A stretch of 64,000 nt of DNA from an uncultured Pelagibacteraceae bacterium (GTDB lineage: Bacteria; Pseudomonadota; Alphaproteobacteria; Pelagibacterales; Pelagibacteraceae). The notes below the pieces were generated by a model that was not told the origin of the DNA, searched no databases, and saw nothing but the letters and a program-made list of their open reading frames with translations. Shown here in pieces: positions 1 through 8,179 of the stretch. The stretch is from NCBI GenBank assembly GCA_902579465.1, contig CACHGV010000005.1, positions 1-64,000 on the forward strand, written 5' to 3'. The translations under genes were made by a program, and so were the position numbers. The stretch's first letter is position 1; every line of letters starts with the position of its first letter.

Positions 1-86
1 TTGCAGACTTTTTTGCTGATTATTTGTTCTCCAACAATGACTGGGAAATTTGATTTAATTTTCTTTAGTTTGCTAATATTCAGCAT
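1..86 (-). CDS. N-terminus of an unidentified gene, cut by window edge
   Basis: On the minus strand an ATG lies at 86-84, immediately after the TAA of the ketopantoate-reductase-like gene (89-87), and opens a frame with no stop for the 28 codons available. The visible peptide starts MLNISKLKKIKS and continues with a hydrophobic patch FPVIVGEQII. The zero-base spacing matches the coupled gene packing seen elsewhere, so it is probably the next gene of the same operon. The short N-terminus does not identify a family; an aldehyde dehydrogenase is one possibility but this is only a guess. Confidence 0.5.
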   Translation of the reverse strand, partial: MLNISKLKKIKSNFPVIVGEQIISKKVC

Positions 87-1031
87 TTAGCTGTACATAC
101 CCTCTTTTACTCTAATCATTTTGTACATAAGGTCATTTAATGGCGTGGGTATTCCATGTTTTTTTCCTAGTTTAGATACAGCACCACTGATGAAATCAAT
201 TTCAGTTTTTCTTTTATAAAGTACATCAAAAGCCATGGAAGACTTATTTGTTTGTTTTGAATCAACTATTTTATTAAACATGAATAAACATTCATCTTCA
301 GAAACATCAACACCATCTGCTAAAGCAACATCTCTTGTTTCTAATATTATCTCTTTTCCTAAACCTCTAGAAATGTCATTAGCATTATTATTTATGTAAA
401 GATCAGTATGATGTAGATCAAAAATAGCTGAAAGTGGTCCTATTGCGGTTAAAGCAAAAAGTTTCATCCATTTTCTTTTTTTTACATCCTCAGCTGCAAT
501 CATTTCTAAATTATGAGCAGTAAAGGTGTTTGCAATTTCGTTTATTCTATCTGTTATCCCGCCATCATATTCTCCAATCCAAGAGGGTAGAGCAGCATGA
601 TTCATAATATGACCAGGGCCTAAGATATTTGATGCTTGAGTTGTTGTTCCCCCGATTACTTTTTCATCACCAACAATACTTTTAATTATAGCTTCATGTC
701 CAATTCCATTTTGAAAAGACATAAAAACTGTTTTATCGCTTATAATGTTTTTAATACTTTTTAAAGCAGGCTCTAGAGCTGTTGCTTTACACATAACTAT
801 CACAGCATCAACTTTTCCAATTGTAGATGGATCTGATGTTGCTGGTACCTTTATAAATCTATCACCACCATGACCATCCATTTTTAGACCATTTTTATTT
901 ATTTCATCAACATGCTCTTTCCAAACGTCAATGAGCGTTACATTTAGACCTTTTTCTGCTAGCAGCCCTCCAAATAGACAACCCATTGCCCCTGCACCAA
1001 GAACTGCAACTTTTAAATCTTTATTATTCAT
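87..1031 (-). CDS. ketopantoate reductase (ApbA/PanE) family oxidoreductase
   Basis: The protein has 314 residues and the two-domain layout of ApbA/PanE NADPH-dependent 2-ketoacid reductases. The Rossmann motif GAGAMG is at about residues 12-17 and FQNGIG near 107-112. The C-terminal signature SSMAFDVL, TEIDFISGAV and GIPTPLN is close to the family consensus. In the central helix the family motif K-x-x-x-N-x-x-x-NP reads KLFALTAIGP, so the two conserved Asn are Ala and Gly, which suggests a substrate other than ketopantoate. It is divergent from the DUF1907 and PanB-like genes, so a reductase paired with a PanB-like C-C enzyme may mirror pantothenate chemistry on a different 2-oxoacid. Family confidence is high; the exact substrate is unknown. 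Confidence 0.8.
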   Translation of the reverse strand: MNNKDLKVAVLGAGAMGCLFGGLLAEKGLNVTLIDVWKEHVDEINKNGLKMDGHGGDRFIKVPATSDPSTIGKVDAVIVMCKATALEPALKSIKNIISDKTVFMSFQNGIGHEAIIKSIVGDEKVIGGTTTQASNILGPGHIMNHAALPSWIGEYDGGITDRINEIANTFTAHNLEMIAAEDVKKRKWMKLFALTAIGPLSAIFDLHHTDLYINNNANDISRGLGKEIILETRDVALADGVDVSEDECLFMFNKIVDSKQTNKSSMAFDVLYKRKTEIDFISGAVSKLGKKHGIPTPLNDLMYKMIRVKEGMYS

Positions 1032-1094
1032 TTTTAAAATCGAAATATATTTATGTAAAAAAATTATGCAATATATTATGTACCTAATTTATAT

Positions 1095-2063
1095 ATGGAA
1101 TTAAAAATAGAAAAAGGAATTTTCAAAAAATTTAGGTTAGAAGAAATATTAAATGCATTAGAAAAAGGTCTGTCAAAGAATTATGAAAGTGTAAATGCAG
1201 AGGTAATTGATTGTCCAAATTTAAGAAATTGGGATTGTCCATCTGAAGGTATGAGTGGCAACCAAAGGATAATCGATGTTGGAGGAGAGCCTTACATGCA
1301 TGATCCAAAATATCTTGGAACTGAATTTGATTATTCAGAAATCTCAAAGATGATAGGATCAGAAAAATCATACGCACTTGGTGCAGGATCTGGAGCAATG
1401 TCTTGCCTTGATGGACACTGTGGAGAATTGGTAATAAATGAAAACTTTATAACAAAAGAAAATAGATCTTTAATTGCTAGGGTAGGAAAAGATAAAGAAT
1501 GTATAGTAGAGGACTATACCGCAAGCAAACATGGTGGGCTAGGTAATATTTATTATTCCGATGGAGTTAAAGGAAAAGTTATATATTTAAAAATAAAAAA
1601 AAGAATTGGAAAACAAGGTTCATTACCTCAATCAATAAGAACAGCACTTTCAGAAAATCTTAAAATTGGGAATAAAGATCATATTGCTCTTGCTGGTGTA
1701 TTTAGAGTTTTGAGCGGAAAAATAAGATCTCACGTACAACCAGATTATAAGGATATAAAACATGAATATTATGATCCACAATTGATGAAATGCACAAAAG
1801 ATTTTCTACAATTTTACGAACCTGTTGGACCAAAATTACAATGCTATACTGTTTTATGGACAGGTGATCCTACGGGGGGAGAATTAAATTTAAGAGAGTC
1901 CGGTGAGCATACTCACTTTCACTCATATGAGCATAAGAATGATGCTGGACATTATCATTTTGATGTATCTCCAGATGAAATTGAATATGAAGGATATTTT
2001 AATATTGCAAAAGAAGTACATAGAGTGAATAATATCTATAAAGAATTAAAAAATATAAAATGA
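1095..2063 (+). CDS. DUF1907 / C11orf54-like zinc-dependent hydrolase
   Basis: This 322-residue protein matches the DUF1907 family, whose human member C11orf54 (PTD012) is a zinc protein with esterase activity on artificial substrates. The C-terminal metal motif is seen as EHTHF (His272, His274) followed by HYHFD (His288); the human zinc ligands have the same order and similar spacing. Other family-like segments are VIDCPNLRNW near residue 38, VGGEPY near 62 and ALGAGSGAM near 94. The stop overlaps the start of the PanB-like gene by four bases (ATGA), so the two are translationally coupled. There is no signal peptide, so it is cytoplasmic. The natural substrate is unknown; a lactone or ester in sugar-acid breakdown is my inference from context. 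Confidence 0.82.
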   Translation: MELKIEKGIFKKFRLEEILNALEKGLSKNYESVNAEVIDCPNLRNWDCPSEGMSGNQRIIDVGGEPYMHDPKYLGTEFDYSEISKMIGSEKSYALGAGSGAMSCLDGHCGELVINENFITKENRSLIARVGKDKECIVEDYTASKHGGLGNIYYSDGVKGKVIYLKIKKRIGKQGSLPQSIRTALSENLKIGNKDHIALAGVFRVLSGKIRSHVQPDYKDIKHEYYDPQLMKCTKDFLQFYEPVGPKLQCYTVLWTGDPTGGELNLRESGEHTHFHSYEHKNDAGHYHFDVSPDEIEYEGYFNIAKEVHRVNNIYKELKNIK

Positions 2064-2875
2064 AAAAGATTTATACTTGGGCTGCTCAACCTGCCAACAG
2101 AACTCTTACAGTTGATGATCTTAAAAAAGCAAAAGGAAATAAAAAATTTACTCAAGTCACAGCTAATACAATAGATGAAGCCGAGGCCGCAGAGAAGGCT
2201 GGATTAGACATGATAATCTGCAATGCTTTTAATGTAGAACAGGTGAGAAAAGGATCAAAGAATCTATTTTTAACTGCTGCGCTAGTATTAAATAAGTTTG
2301 TCACTTCAGAAGATATAATGAGAGGAGCGTTTGAAGCCTTAGAAAATGGAGCTGATGCTGTAATGACACCTAGAAGTATGAAAATAGTAGAGATGTTGGC
2401 TAATGAAGATGTTCCAGTTATGGGACATCTTGGTTTAGTTCCAAGAAAATCCACATGGATTGGTGGATTAAGAGCAGTAGGAAAAGATAGTGAGGAGGCA
2501 CACAAACTGTTTTTAAAATTTAAAAGATTGGAAGATGCGGGAGCTTTTTCTGCTGAATGTGAAGTTATCCCAGAAAATGTTATGGGAGAAATCTCTAAAA
2601 GAACAAATATAGTTACAGTTTCTTTAGGTTCAGGAAAAAAAGCAGATGTAATGTATTTGTTCATGGAAGATATATGTGGAGATACTTTAAATCCTCCAAG
2701 ACATTCAAAATCTTATGGAAATTTATTAAAATTAAAAAATGAAATAAAAATTGAGAGAGTTCGAGCTCTTAAGGCATTCAAAAAAGATTCTAACGCAGGA
2801 AAATTTCCAGGAAAAAAACAGTCTTCAAATTTAAATAAAAAGGAGTTCGAATCTTTTCTTGATAAACTTGATTAA
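2060..2875 (+). CDS. PanB-like (ketopantoate hydroxymethyltransferase fold) protein, divergent active site
   Basis: The 271-residue protein aligns with PanB through VPVMGHLGLVPR (near residues 118-129), LEDAGAFSAECEVIPE (near 157-172) and GDTLNPPRHSKSYGN. PanB uses Mg2+ bound by two Asp and one Glu in the segments VGDS, ADLPF and LEGG. Here those places read ICNA (53-56), TAALVL (72-77) and TPRS (103-106), so all three ligands are absent. It is therefore unlikely to make ketopantoate and may be a metal-independent or differently acting member of the PEP-mutase/isocitrate-lyase-like barrel group. Four-base overlap with the DUF1907 gene suggests a joint pathway. It converges on the aldolase gene with a four-base overlap. 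Confidence 0.75.
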   Translation: MKKIYTWAAQPANRTLTVDDLKKAKGNKKFTQVTANTIDEAEAAEKAGLDMIICNAFNVEQVRKGSKNLFLTAALVLNKFVTSEDIMRGAFEALENGADAVMTPRSMKIVEMLANEDVPVMGHLGLVPRKSTWIGGLRAVGKDSEEAHKLFLKFKRLEDAGAFSAECEVIPENVMGEISKRTNIVTVSLGSGKKADVMYLFMEDICGDTLNPPRHSKSYGNLLKLKNEIKIERVRALKAFKKDSNAGKFPGKKQSSNLNKKEFESFLDKLD

Positions 2876-3663
2876 TATGTTTCAGACTCTTTTTTGCTTA
2901 TTGGGCCTTTCATTTTTTCAACAATTGCTTTAGCTCCAGCACTCATTGCTCTTTGATCAGCTCCAATTGTTACAAAATTAAAACCTTTATCAATCATTTT
3001 TTGAGCATACTCAGTTGTTCCATTATGTATTCCTGCGAAGATTTTATGTTTTTTGGCATGCTCTAATATTCTTAATATTTCTGAATAAGCTTTTGTATTC
3101 TCTGATCTGTCAAACCCAGGTTTCTCTCCAATCGCTAAACTTAAGTCAGCTGGACCAATATATATTCCATCCACACCATCTGTAGACATAATCTCATCTA
3201 ATTTATCTAAAGACTCTTTGGTTTCAATCATAGCTAACTTTAAAATTTCATCATTTGCATGATCGGCATAATCAGCTCCACCATAAATCAATCCTCTGAC
3301 GGGACCAAAACTTCTATATCCTCTTGGAGGGTACATACAGGCTTGTACAAATCTCTCTGCTTCTTCTTTATTGCTTACCATAGGACATATAATTCCATAG
3401 CAACCAGCGTCTAAAATTTTCATGATTTGGCCTGGCTCATTCCAATTTACTCTTGCAAGAGGAGTTACATTAGTTGATGAAATAGTTTGAAGCATTGGAA
3501 GTGCATTTGTATAATCAACAAGTCCATGCTGCATATCTACAGTTAGAGAATCCCAACCTTGATGTGCCATAACTTCTGCAGAAACAGTACTTGGTATTTG
3601 TAACCAACCATTTACAACAGGCTTACCTTCAACCATCATTTGTTTGACTTTATTTTTTCTCAT
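2872..3663 (-). CDS. HpcH/HpaI-family 2-keto-3-deoxy acid aldolase
   Basis: This 263-residue class II (divalent-metal) pyruvate aldolase is of the HpcH/HpaI, GarL and RhmA type. Visible signatures are ARVNWNEPGQIMK (pyruvate-binding Arg near residue 70), GIICPMV, PPRGYRSFGPVRG, MIETKESLD (metal Glu) and IYIGPADLS (metal Asp). Such enzymes split 2-keto-3-deoxy sugar acids into pyruvate plus an aldehyde. The ATG overlaps the stop of the upstream aldehyde dehydrogenase by one base (TAATG), so the dehydrogenase likely oxidises the aldehyde product. The sugar acid cannot be named from sequence alone. Confidence 0.88.
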   Translation of the reverse strand: MRKNKVKQMMVEGKPVVNGWLQIPSTVSAEVMAHQGWDSLTVDMQHGLVDYTNALPMLQTISSTNVTPLARVNWNEPGQIMKILDAGCYGIICPMVSNKEEAERFVQACMYPPRGYRSFGPVRGLIYGGADYADHANDEILKLAMIETKESLDKLDEIMSTDGVDGIYIGPADLSLAIGEKPGFDRSENTKAYSEILRILEHAKKHKIFAGIHNGTTEYAQKMIDKGFNFVTIGADQRAMSAGAKAIVEKMKGPISKKESETY

Positions 3664-5105
3664 TAATAATTGAGACCGAAGTGAGTGTACTTAACGTTCA
3701 AATAATCTTTGATAGCCATAGAACCACCTTCTCTTCCATAGCCTGTTTGTTTTATTCCTCCAAAAGGCACTTCAGCAAAAGCAATTGTTGGATGGTTTAC
3801 AGCACATGTTCCAGTTTCCATTTTTTCTGAGACTTTGTGCGCTTTTTCTAAAGAATTAGTGTAAATATAGCTTGCTAAACCAAGGTCATTGTCATTTGCT
3901 CTTTCCACAACTTCATCTGTGTCTTTAAAAGTAAGCAATGGCACTAAAGGTCCAAAGGGCTCTTCTTTAGCAATTGTAAAATTATCTTTAACATTGTCAA
4001 AAACAGTTGGTTCATAGAAATATCCTTTATTAAAACCAGCTGGTCTCTTTCCTCCACATAAAACTGTTGCTCCCTCATTTTTAGTTTTTTCTACTAATGC
4101 CTCTATTTCATTCAATCTTTTTTCTGTTGTTAAAGGCCCTAGAATTGTATCTTCATCCATTCCGTTACCAACTTTAAGCTTGGTAACCTTTTCAACTAAT
4201 GTTTTAGCAAATTCATCTTTTTTACTTTCATGAATGTAAAATCTTGCTGGTGATATACAAACTTGACCATTATTCCTAAATTTAGCAGTGATTGCCATGT
4301 CAGTTACTTTGTTTATGTCTACGTCGTCAAAAACTATGAAAGGTGAATGACCACTTAACTCCATTGTAACTCTTTGAACTTTTTCAGCAGCTTGTTTTAA
4401 AATTAGTTTTCCAACTCTTGTTGAACCAGTAATAGAAACTTTTTTTACTATATCAGATGATATTAATTGAGATGAGATTTTAGCTGGATCACCAGATAAT
4501 AAATTTACTACTCCTGGAGGAACCCCCGCATCATTTATAATATTCATAAGTTCCATTACACTACCTGGAGTAATTACATCAGGCTTACAAATTACAGAAC
4601 ATCCTGCAGCTAAAGCAGTGGAAATTTTTCTTGAGGACAAAACTATTGGAAAGTTCCATGGTATTAATCCAGCAACAACTCCAACTGGCTCATATTTTAC
4701 ATACATTCTAGTATGTTCAAATCTACTCTCAACTATCTGACCATAAATTCTTTTCGTTTCTTCAGAGTTCCATTCAAAAATATCTGCAGCTCCTCCAACT
4801 TCCCCTTTTGCTTCTGATAGTGGCTTTCCAACTTCTAATGTTAACCACTTAGCCAATACATCAGTTCTCTCTCTCATTAGATCGGCAATTTTTCTAATAA
4901 TTTTTGATCTTTGCCAAGGTGGAGTATTTCTCCAAACTTCAAGACCTTTTTCTGCAGACTTAAGTGCTTTGTTTACATCTTCTTCGCCTGCTTTAGATGC
5001 TTTACCTAAAACTTCTTCAGTTGCAGGATTTAAAACATCATAAGTTTCATTATTTTGTGATGCTTGCCACTTGCCGTCAATGAATTGTCCAAATTTGCTA
5101 TACAT
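3663..5105 (-). CDS. NAD(P)-dependent aldehyde dehydrogenase
   Basis: A full-length 480-residue aldehyde dehydrogenase with VGVVAGLIPWNFP (near residues 137-149), the cofactor loop ITGSTRVGK, the general-base Glu in TMELSGHSPF, the catalytic Cys in NNGQVCISPAR and the C-terminal FGGIKQTGYGREGG. The family converts aldehydes to acids; its closest named relatives by motif are succinate-semialdehyde and lactaldehyde/glycolaldehyde dehydrogenases. It is first in a minus-strand pair with the HpcH/HpaI aldolase, so its substrate is probably the aldehyde released by that aldolase (inference). It is divergent from iolD across a 55-base gap. Confidence 0.9.
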   Translation of the reverse strand: MYSKFGQFIDGKWQASQNNETYDVLNPATEEVLGKASKAGEEDVNKALKSAEKGLEVWRNTPPWQRSKIIRKIADLMRERTDVLAKWLTLEVGKPLSEAKGEVGGAADIFEWNSEETKRIYGQIVESRFEHTRMYVKYEPVGVVAGLIPWNFPIVLSSRKISTALAAGCSVICKPDVITPGSVMELMNIINDAGVPPGVVNLLSGDPAKISSQLISSDIVKKVSITGSTRVGKLILKQAAEKVQRVTMELSGHSPFIVFDDVDINKVTDMAITAKFRNNGQVCISPARFYIHESKKDEFAKTLVEKVTKLKVGNGMDEDTILGPLTTEKRLNEIEALVEKTKNEGATVLCGGKRPAGFNKGYFYEPTVFDNVKDNFTIAKEEPFGPLVPLLTFKDTDEVVERANDNDLGLASYIYTNSLEKAHKVSEKMETGTCAVNHPTIAFAEVPFGGIKQTGYGREGGSMAIKDYLNVKYTHFGLNY

Positions 5106-5160
5106 AATTTTTATTTTGTGGTTAATTAGTTGAATATTTGAAGAGAATATAACTAGAAAA

Positions 5161-7005
5161 ATGAAAAAAATAAAGCTTACTTGCGCGCATGCATTGGTTA
5201 AACATTTAATAGCTCAGAAAGTTTATATTGATGGTCAAGTTAACCCTTTGTTTCCTGGTGTATTCGGTATTTTTGGACATGGAAATGTCGCTTGTCTAGG
5301 ACAAGCATTAGAGGAAAATAAAGATCAACTCCCAACATTTAGAGGTCAACATGAACAAAATATGGCTTTAACAGGTGTGGCTTTTTCAAGAGCAAAAAGA
5401 AGAAAACAAATTTTTATTGCAACAAGTTCAGTTGGACCAGGATCAACAAATTTAGTTACAGCATCAGCAGTTGCTATGAGTAATAGATTGCCTATTTTAT
5501 TTTTACCTGGGGACACGTATGCAAATAGAATGCCTGATCCCGTATTACAACAAGTGGAACATTTTTCAAATCCTGGAATGACGGCTAACGACTCTTTTAA
5601 ACCAGTCACAAAATATTTCGATAGAATTACGAGACCTGAACAAATACTTCAATCTCTACCGCAAGCAATACAAACTATGCTTGATCCAGCAGACTGCGGT
5701 CCTGCATGTTTATCTTTATGCCAAGATGTACAAGGAGAAACATTTGAATATCCTGAAGAATTTTTTAAAGAAAGAATACACAATATTAGAAGACCTAAGC
5801 CAGATGATTTTCAAATTAAACAAGCTGTTGAAAAAATTAAGAATTCCAAAAACCCAATTATAATTTCAGGTGGAGGAGTATTTTATTCTGACGCCATGGA
5901 AGAGTTAAGCAACTTTGCAGTTAAACATAATATACCAGTAACTCAAACAGTTATGGGATACTCAACAATGAAAAGAGATCATTCTCATTTTGTTGGACCA
6001 ATAGGGGGTCTTGGAGGAAAGGCTGCAAATAATTTAGCTAAAGAAACTGATTTAGCAATTTGTATTGGTACAAAATTAGCTGACTTTACAACTGGATCAT
6101 GGGCGAATTTTGAAAATCCTCAATTTAAGCTAGTTTCAATTAATATTGCTAGACATGATGCAAATAAGCATTTAGCAGAAGCAGTTATTGGGGATGCAAA
6201 AGTATCATTAATAGAATTGTCAAATGCACTTGGAGATTGGAGGTCATCTGATAGTTGGCATAAAAAATCACAAGATGAGCTTAAGTCTTGGAATGAATAT
6301 GTAGATAAAGAGAGTGGTCCAACTAATCAAGAATTACCAAGTTATGCTCATGCTGTTGGAGCAATTTATAGGAATTCAGATCCAACTGATATAGCTGTAA
6401 CAGCAGCCGGAGGTTTGGTCGGAGAAGTTGTTCAAGTTTGGCGGCCAAAAGAGTTAAATACACATGAAACAGAGTGGGGATTTAGTTGCATGAGTTATGA
6501 GATTTCTGGTGCTCTTGGAATTAAAATGGCAAATCCAGATAAAGATGTTATTGCATTTGTAGGAGATGGTTCATATTTATTAAATAATTCTGACATTTAT
6601 TCTTCAGTATTAACGAATAACAAATTAATAATTATCGTGTGTGATAATGGAGGTCATGCTGTTATAAACAGACTTCAATTGTTCAAGGGTGGGAAAGAAT
6701 TCAATTGTTTATTTAATTCATCAAATGTTCAAAATTTAAAAGAAATTAATTTTGCTCAACATGCAGCAAGTATGGGGGCAAAATCAGAACATGTTTCTAG
6801 TATTTCAGAATTAGAAGAGGCATTTAAAAGAGCAAAACAATCAGATGTAACTTATGTTATATCAATTAAAACACATAGTTATGAATGGCTTGAGGGATCT
6901 GCTTATTGGGAAAGTCCTACGCTTGAAATGCCAACATCAAAAGAAAATGAAGAAGCATTAAAACTCCACAAAGAAGGAAAATCAAAACAGAGACAAGGTG
7001 TTTAA
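5161..7005 (+). CDS. iolD: 3D-(3,5/4)-trihydroxycyclohexane-1,2-dione hydrolase (IolD), ThDP-dependent
   Basis: The 614-residue protein has the three-domain thiamine-diphosphate enzyme layout. The catalytic Glu lies in RGQHEQNM (Glu65), followed by SSVGPGSTNLVTA, and the ThDP/Mg motif GDGSYLLNNSDIYSS is followed by NNKLIIIVCDN. Segments such as LPGDTYANRMPDPVLQQVEH are typical of IolD rather than acetolactate synthase. IolD hydrolytically opens the cyclic diketone formed in myo-inositol degradation, giving 5-deoxyglucuronate. The usual partners IolE, IolB, IolC and IolJ are not in this window, though the next gene is an inositol-dehydrogenase-type oxidoreductase. Either the other genes lie elsewhere or a different cyclitol is used. 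Confidence 0.9.
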   Translation: MKKIKLTCAHALVKHLIAQKVYIDGQVNPLFPGVFGIFGHGNVACLGQALEENKDQLPTFRGQHEQNMALTGVAFSRAKRRKQIFIATSSVGPGSTNLVTASAVAMSNRLPILFLPGDTYANRMPDPVLQQVEHFSNPGMTANDSFKPVTKYFDRITRPEQILQSLPQAIQTMLDPADCGPACLSLCQDVQGETFEYPEEFFKERIHNIRRPKPDDFQIKQAVEKIKNSKNPIIISGGGVFYSDAMEELSNFAVKHNIPVTQTVMGYSTMKRDHSHFVGPIGGLGGKAANNLAKETDLAICIGTKLADFTTGSWANFENPQFKLVSINIARHDANKHLAEAVIGDAKVSLIELSNALGDWRSSDSWHKKSQDELKSWNEYVDKESGPTNQELPSYAHAVGAIYRNSDPTDIAVTAAGGLVGEVVQVWRPKELNTHETEWGFSCMSYEISGALGIKMANPDKDVIAFVGDGSYLLNNSDIYSSVLTNNKLIIIVCDNGGHAVINRLQLFKGGKEFNCLFNSSNVQNLKEINFAQHAASMGAKSEHVSSISELEEAFKRAKQSDVTYVISIKTHSYEWLEGSAYWESPTLEMPTSKENEEALKLHKEGKSKQRQGV

Positions 7006-7014
7006 AAACTTTTT

Positions 7015-8172
7015 ATGAATAAGGTTTTTAAAATTGGTTTAATAGGTTGTGGACATATCGCTGAAACATATTTTAGAGCTGAAAAATATTTCAATAATAT
7101 TAAAATTGTTAAATGTGCAGATATTAATGTGAAAGCTGCAAAAAGTTGTGCATTAAACTATGGAATAAAATTTTTAACTGTAAATGAACTGCTAAAAGAT
7201 AAAGAGGTTGAAATTATTTTAAACCTTACAATTCCAAAAGCGCATTATTCAATATCTAAAAAAGCTTTAACAAATGGAAAACATGTATACTCTGAAAAGC
7301 CATTAGCAATAAATTTAAAAGATGGAAAAGATTTAATAAAATTATCAAAGAAAAAAAAGTTATATTTAGGTAATGCTCCCGATACATTTTTGGGTGGTGG
7401 AATTCAAAAATCAAAAGAACTAGTTGAAAAAAACATAATTGGAAAAATTAAATTAGGCAATGCAGTTTTTGCTTTTCCTGGAATTGAGTCTTATCATCCT
7501 AACCCTGAACCTTGGTTTGCAAAAAATGAGGGAGGCCCTGCTATCGATATGGGACCGTATTATATTACCGCTTTAGTAAATCTGTTAGGACCTGCAAAAA
7601 AAGTAACTAGCACCATCATTCAAGGTCAAAAATATAGAACTATTGGTATAGGACCCAAAAAAGGAAAAAAATTTAAGGTAGAATGTCCAACTACTTATTT
7701 ATCTACAATCACTTTTAAAAATAACTCCGTTATAAGATTAACATTATCATTTGATGTAATAGCTCATCAAAGAAATCACATTGAATTATATGGAGAAAAG
7801 GGCTCAATGATTGTTCCTGACCCAAATATGTTTGGTGGATCAGTGTTAACTTGTAATAAATTTGGGGAAAATTGGAAAGAATTTAAGACTACAAAAATGT
7901 CTTTGGGACGTATTAACATAAGAACACAAAGTTCTAGAGCTAACGAAGCACCAACTAATGCAAACTATCGAGGAGCTGGATTATCTGAAATGGCATATTC
8001 AATTGAGAATAAAAGAAAACATTTATGTAATGGTGAGATATCTTTACATGTATTAGAAATTATTACTTCTATTATGAAAGCAGCTAAATTTGGAACATCT
8101 GTGTCAATTAATTCTAACTGTGCAAAACCAAAAAAGTTTTTAGAAATAGATGCAAAGAAATTACTTAAATAA
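7015..8172 (+). CDS. Gfo/Idh/MocA family oxidoreductase (inositol-dehydrogenase-like)
   Basis: The 385-residue protein begins with a Rossmann motif GLIGCGHIAETY and carries the family signature SEKPLA (the EKP motif) near residues 93-98. The substrate-domain motif GGPAIDMGPYYITALVNLLGP has Tyr where many members have the catalytic His of D-x-G-x-H. It lies nine bases after iolD, so an NAD-dependent sugar or cyclitol oxidation in the same pathway is likely. Substrate and stereochemistry cannot be read from the sequence. Confidence 0.85.
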   Translation: MNKVFKIGLIGCGHIAETYFRAEKYFNNIKIVKCADINVKAAKSCALNYGIKFLTVNELLKDKEVEIILNLTIPKAHYSISKKALTNGKHVYSEKPLAINLKDGKDLIKLSKKKKLYLGNAPDTFLGGGIQKSKELVEKNIIGKIKLGNAVFAFPGIESYHPNPEPWFAKNEGGPAIDMGPYYITALVNLLGPAKKVTSTIIQGQKYRTIGIGPKKGKKFKVECPTTYLSTITFKNNSVIRLTLSFDVIAHQRNHIELYGEKGSMIVPDPNMFGGSVLTCNKFGENWKEFKTTKMSLGRINIRTQSSRANEAPTNANYRGAGLSEMAYSIENKRKHLCNGEISLHVLEIITSIMKAAKFGTSVSINSNCAKPKKFLEIDAKKLLK

Positions 8173-8179
8173 ATAGACC

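Noticed and set aside
2152-2664. 170-codon open frame antisense to the PanB-like gene
   Set aside because: It mirrors the codon pattern of the real gene, has no ribosome site, and encodes a Ser/Ala/Pro-rich sequence without family motifs.
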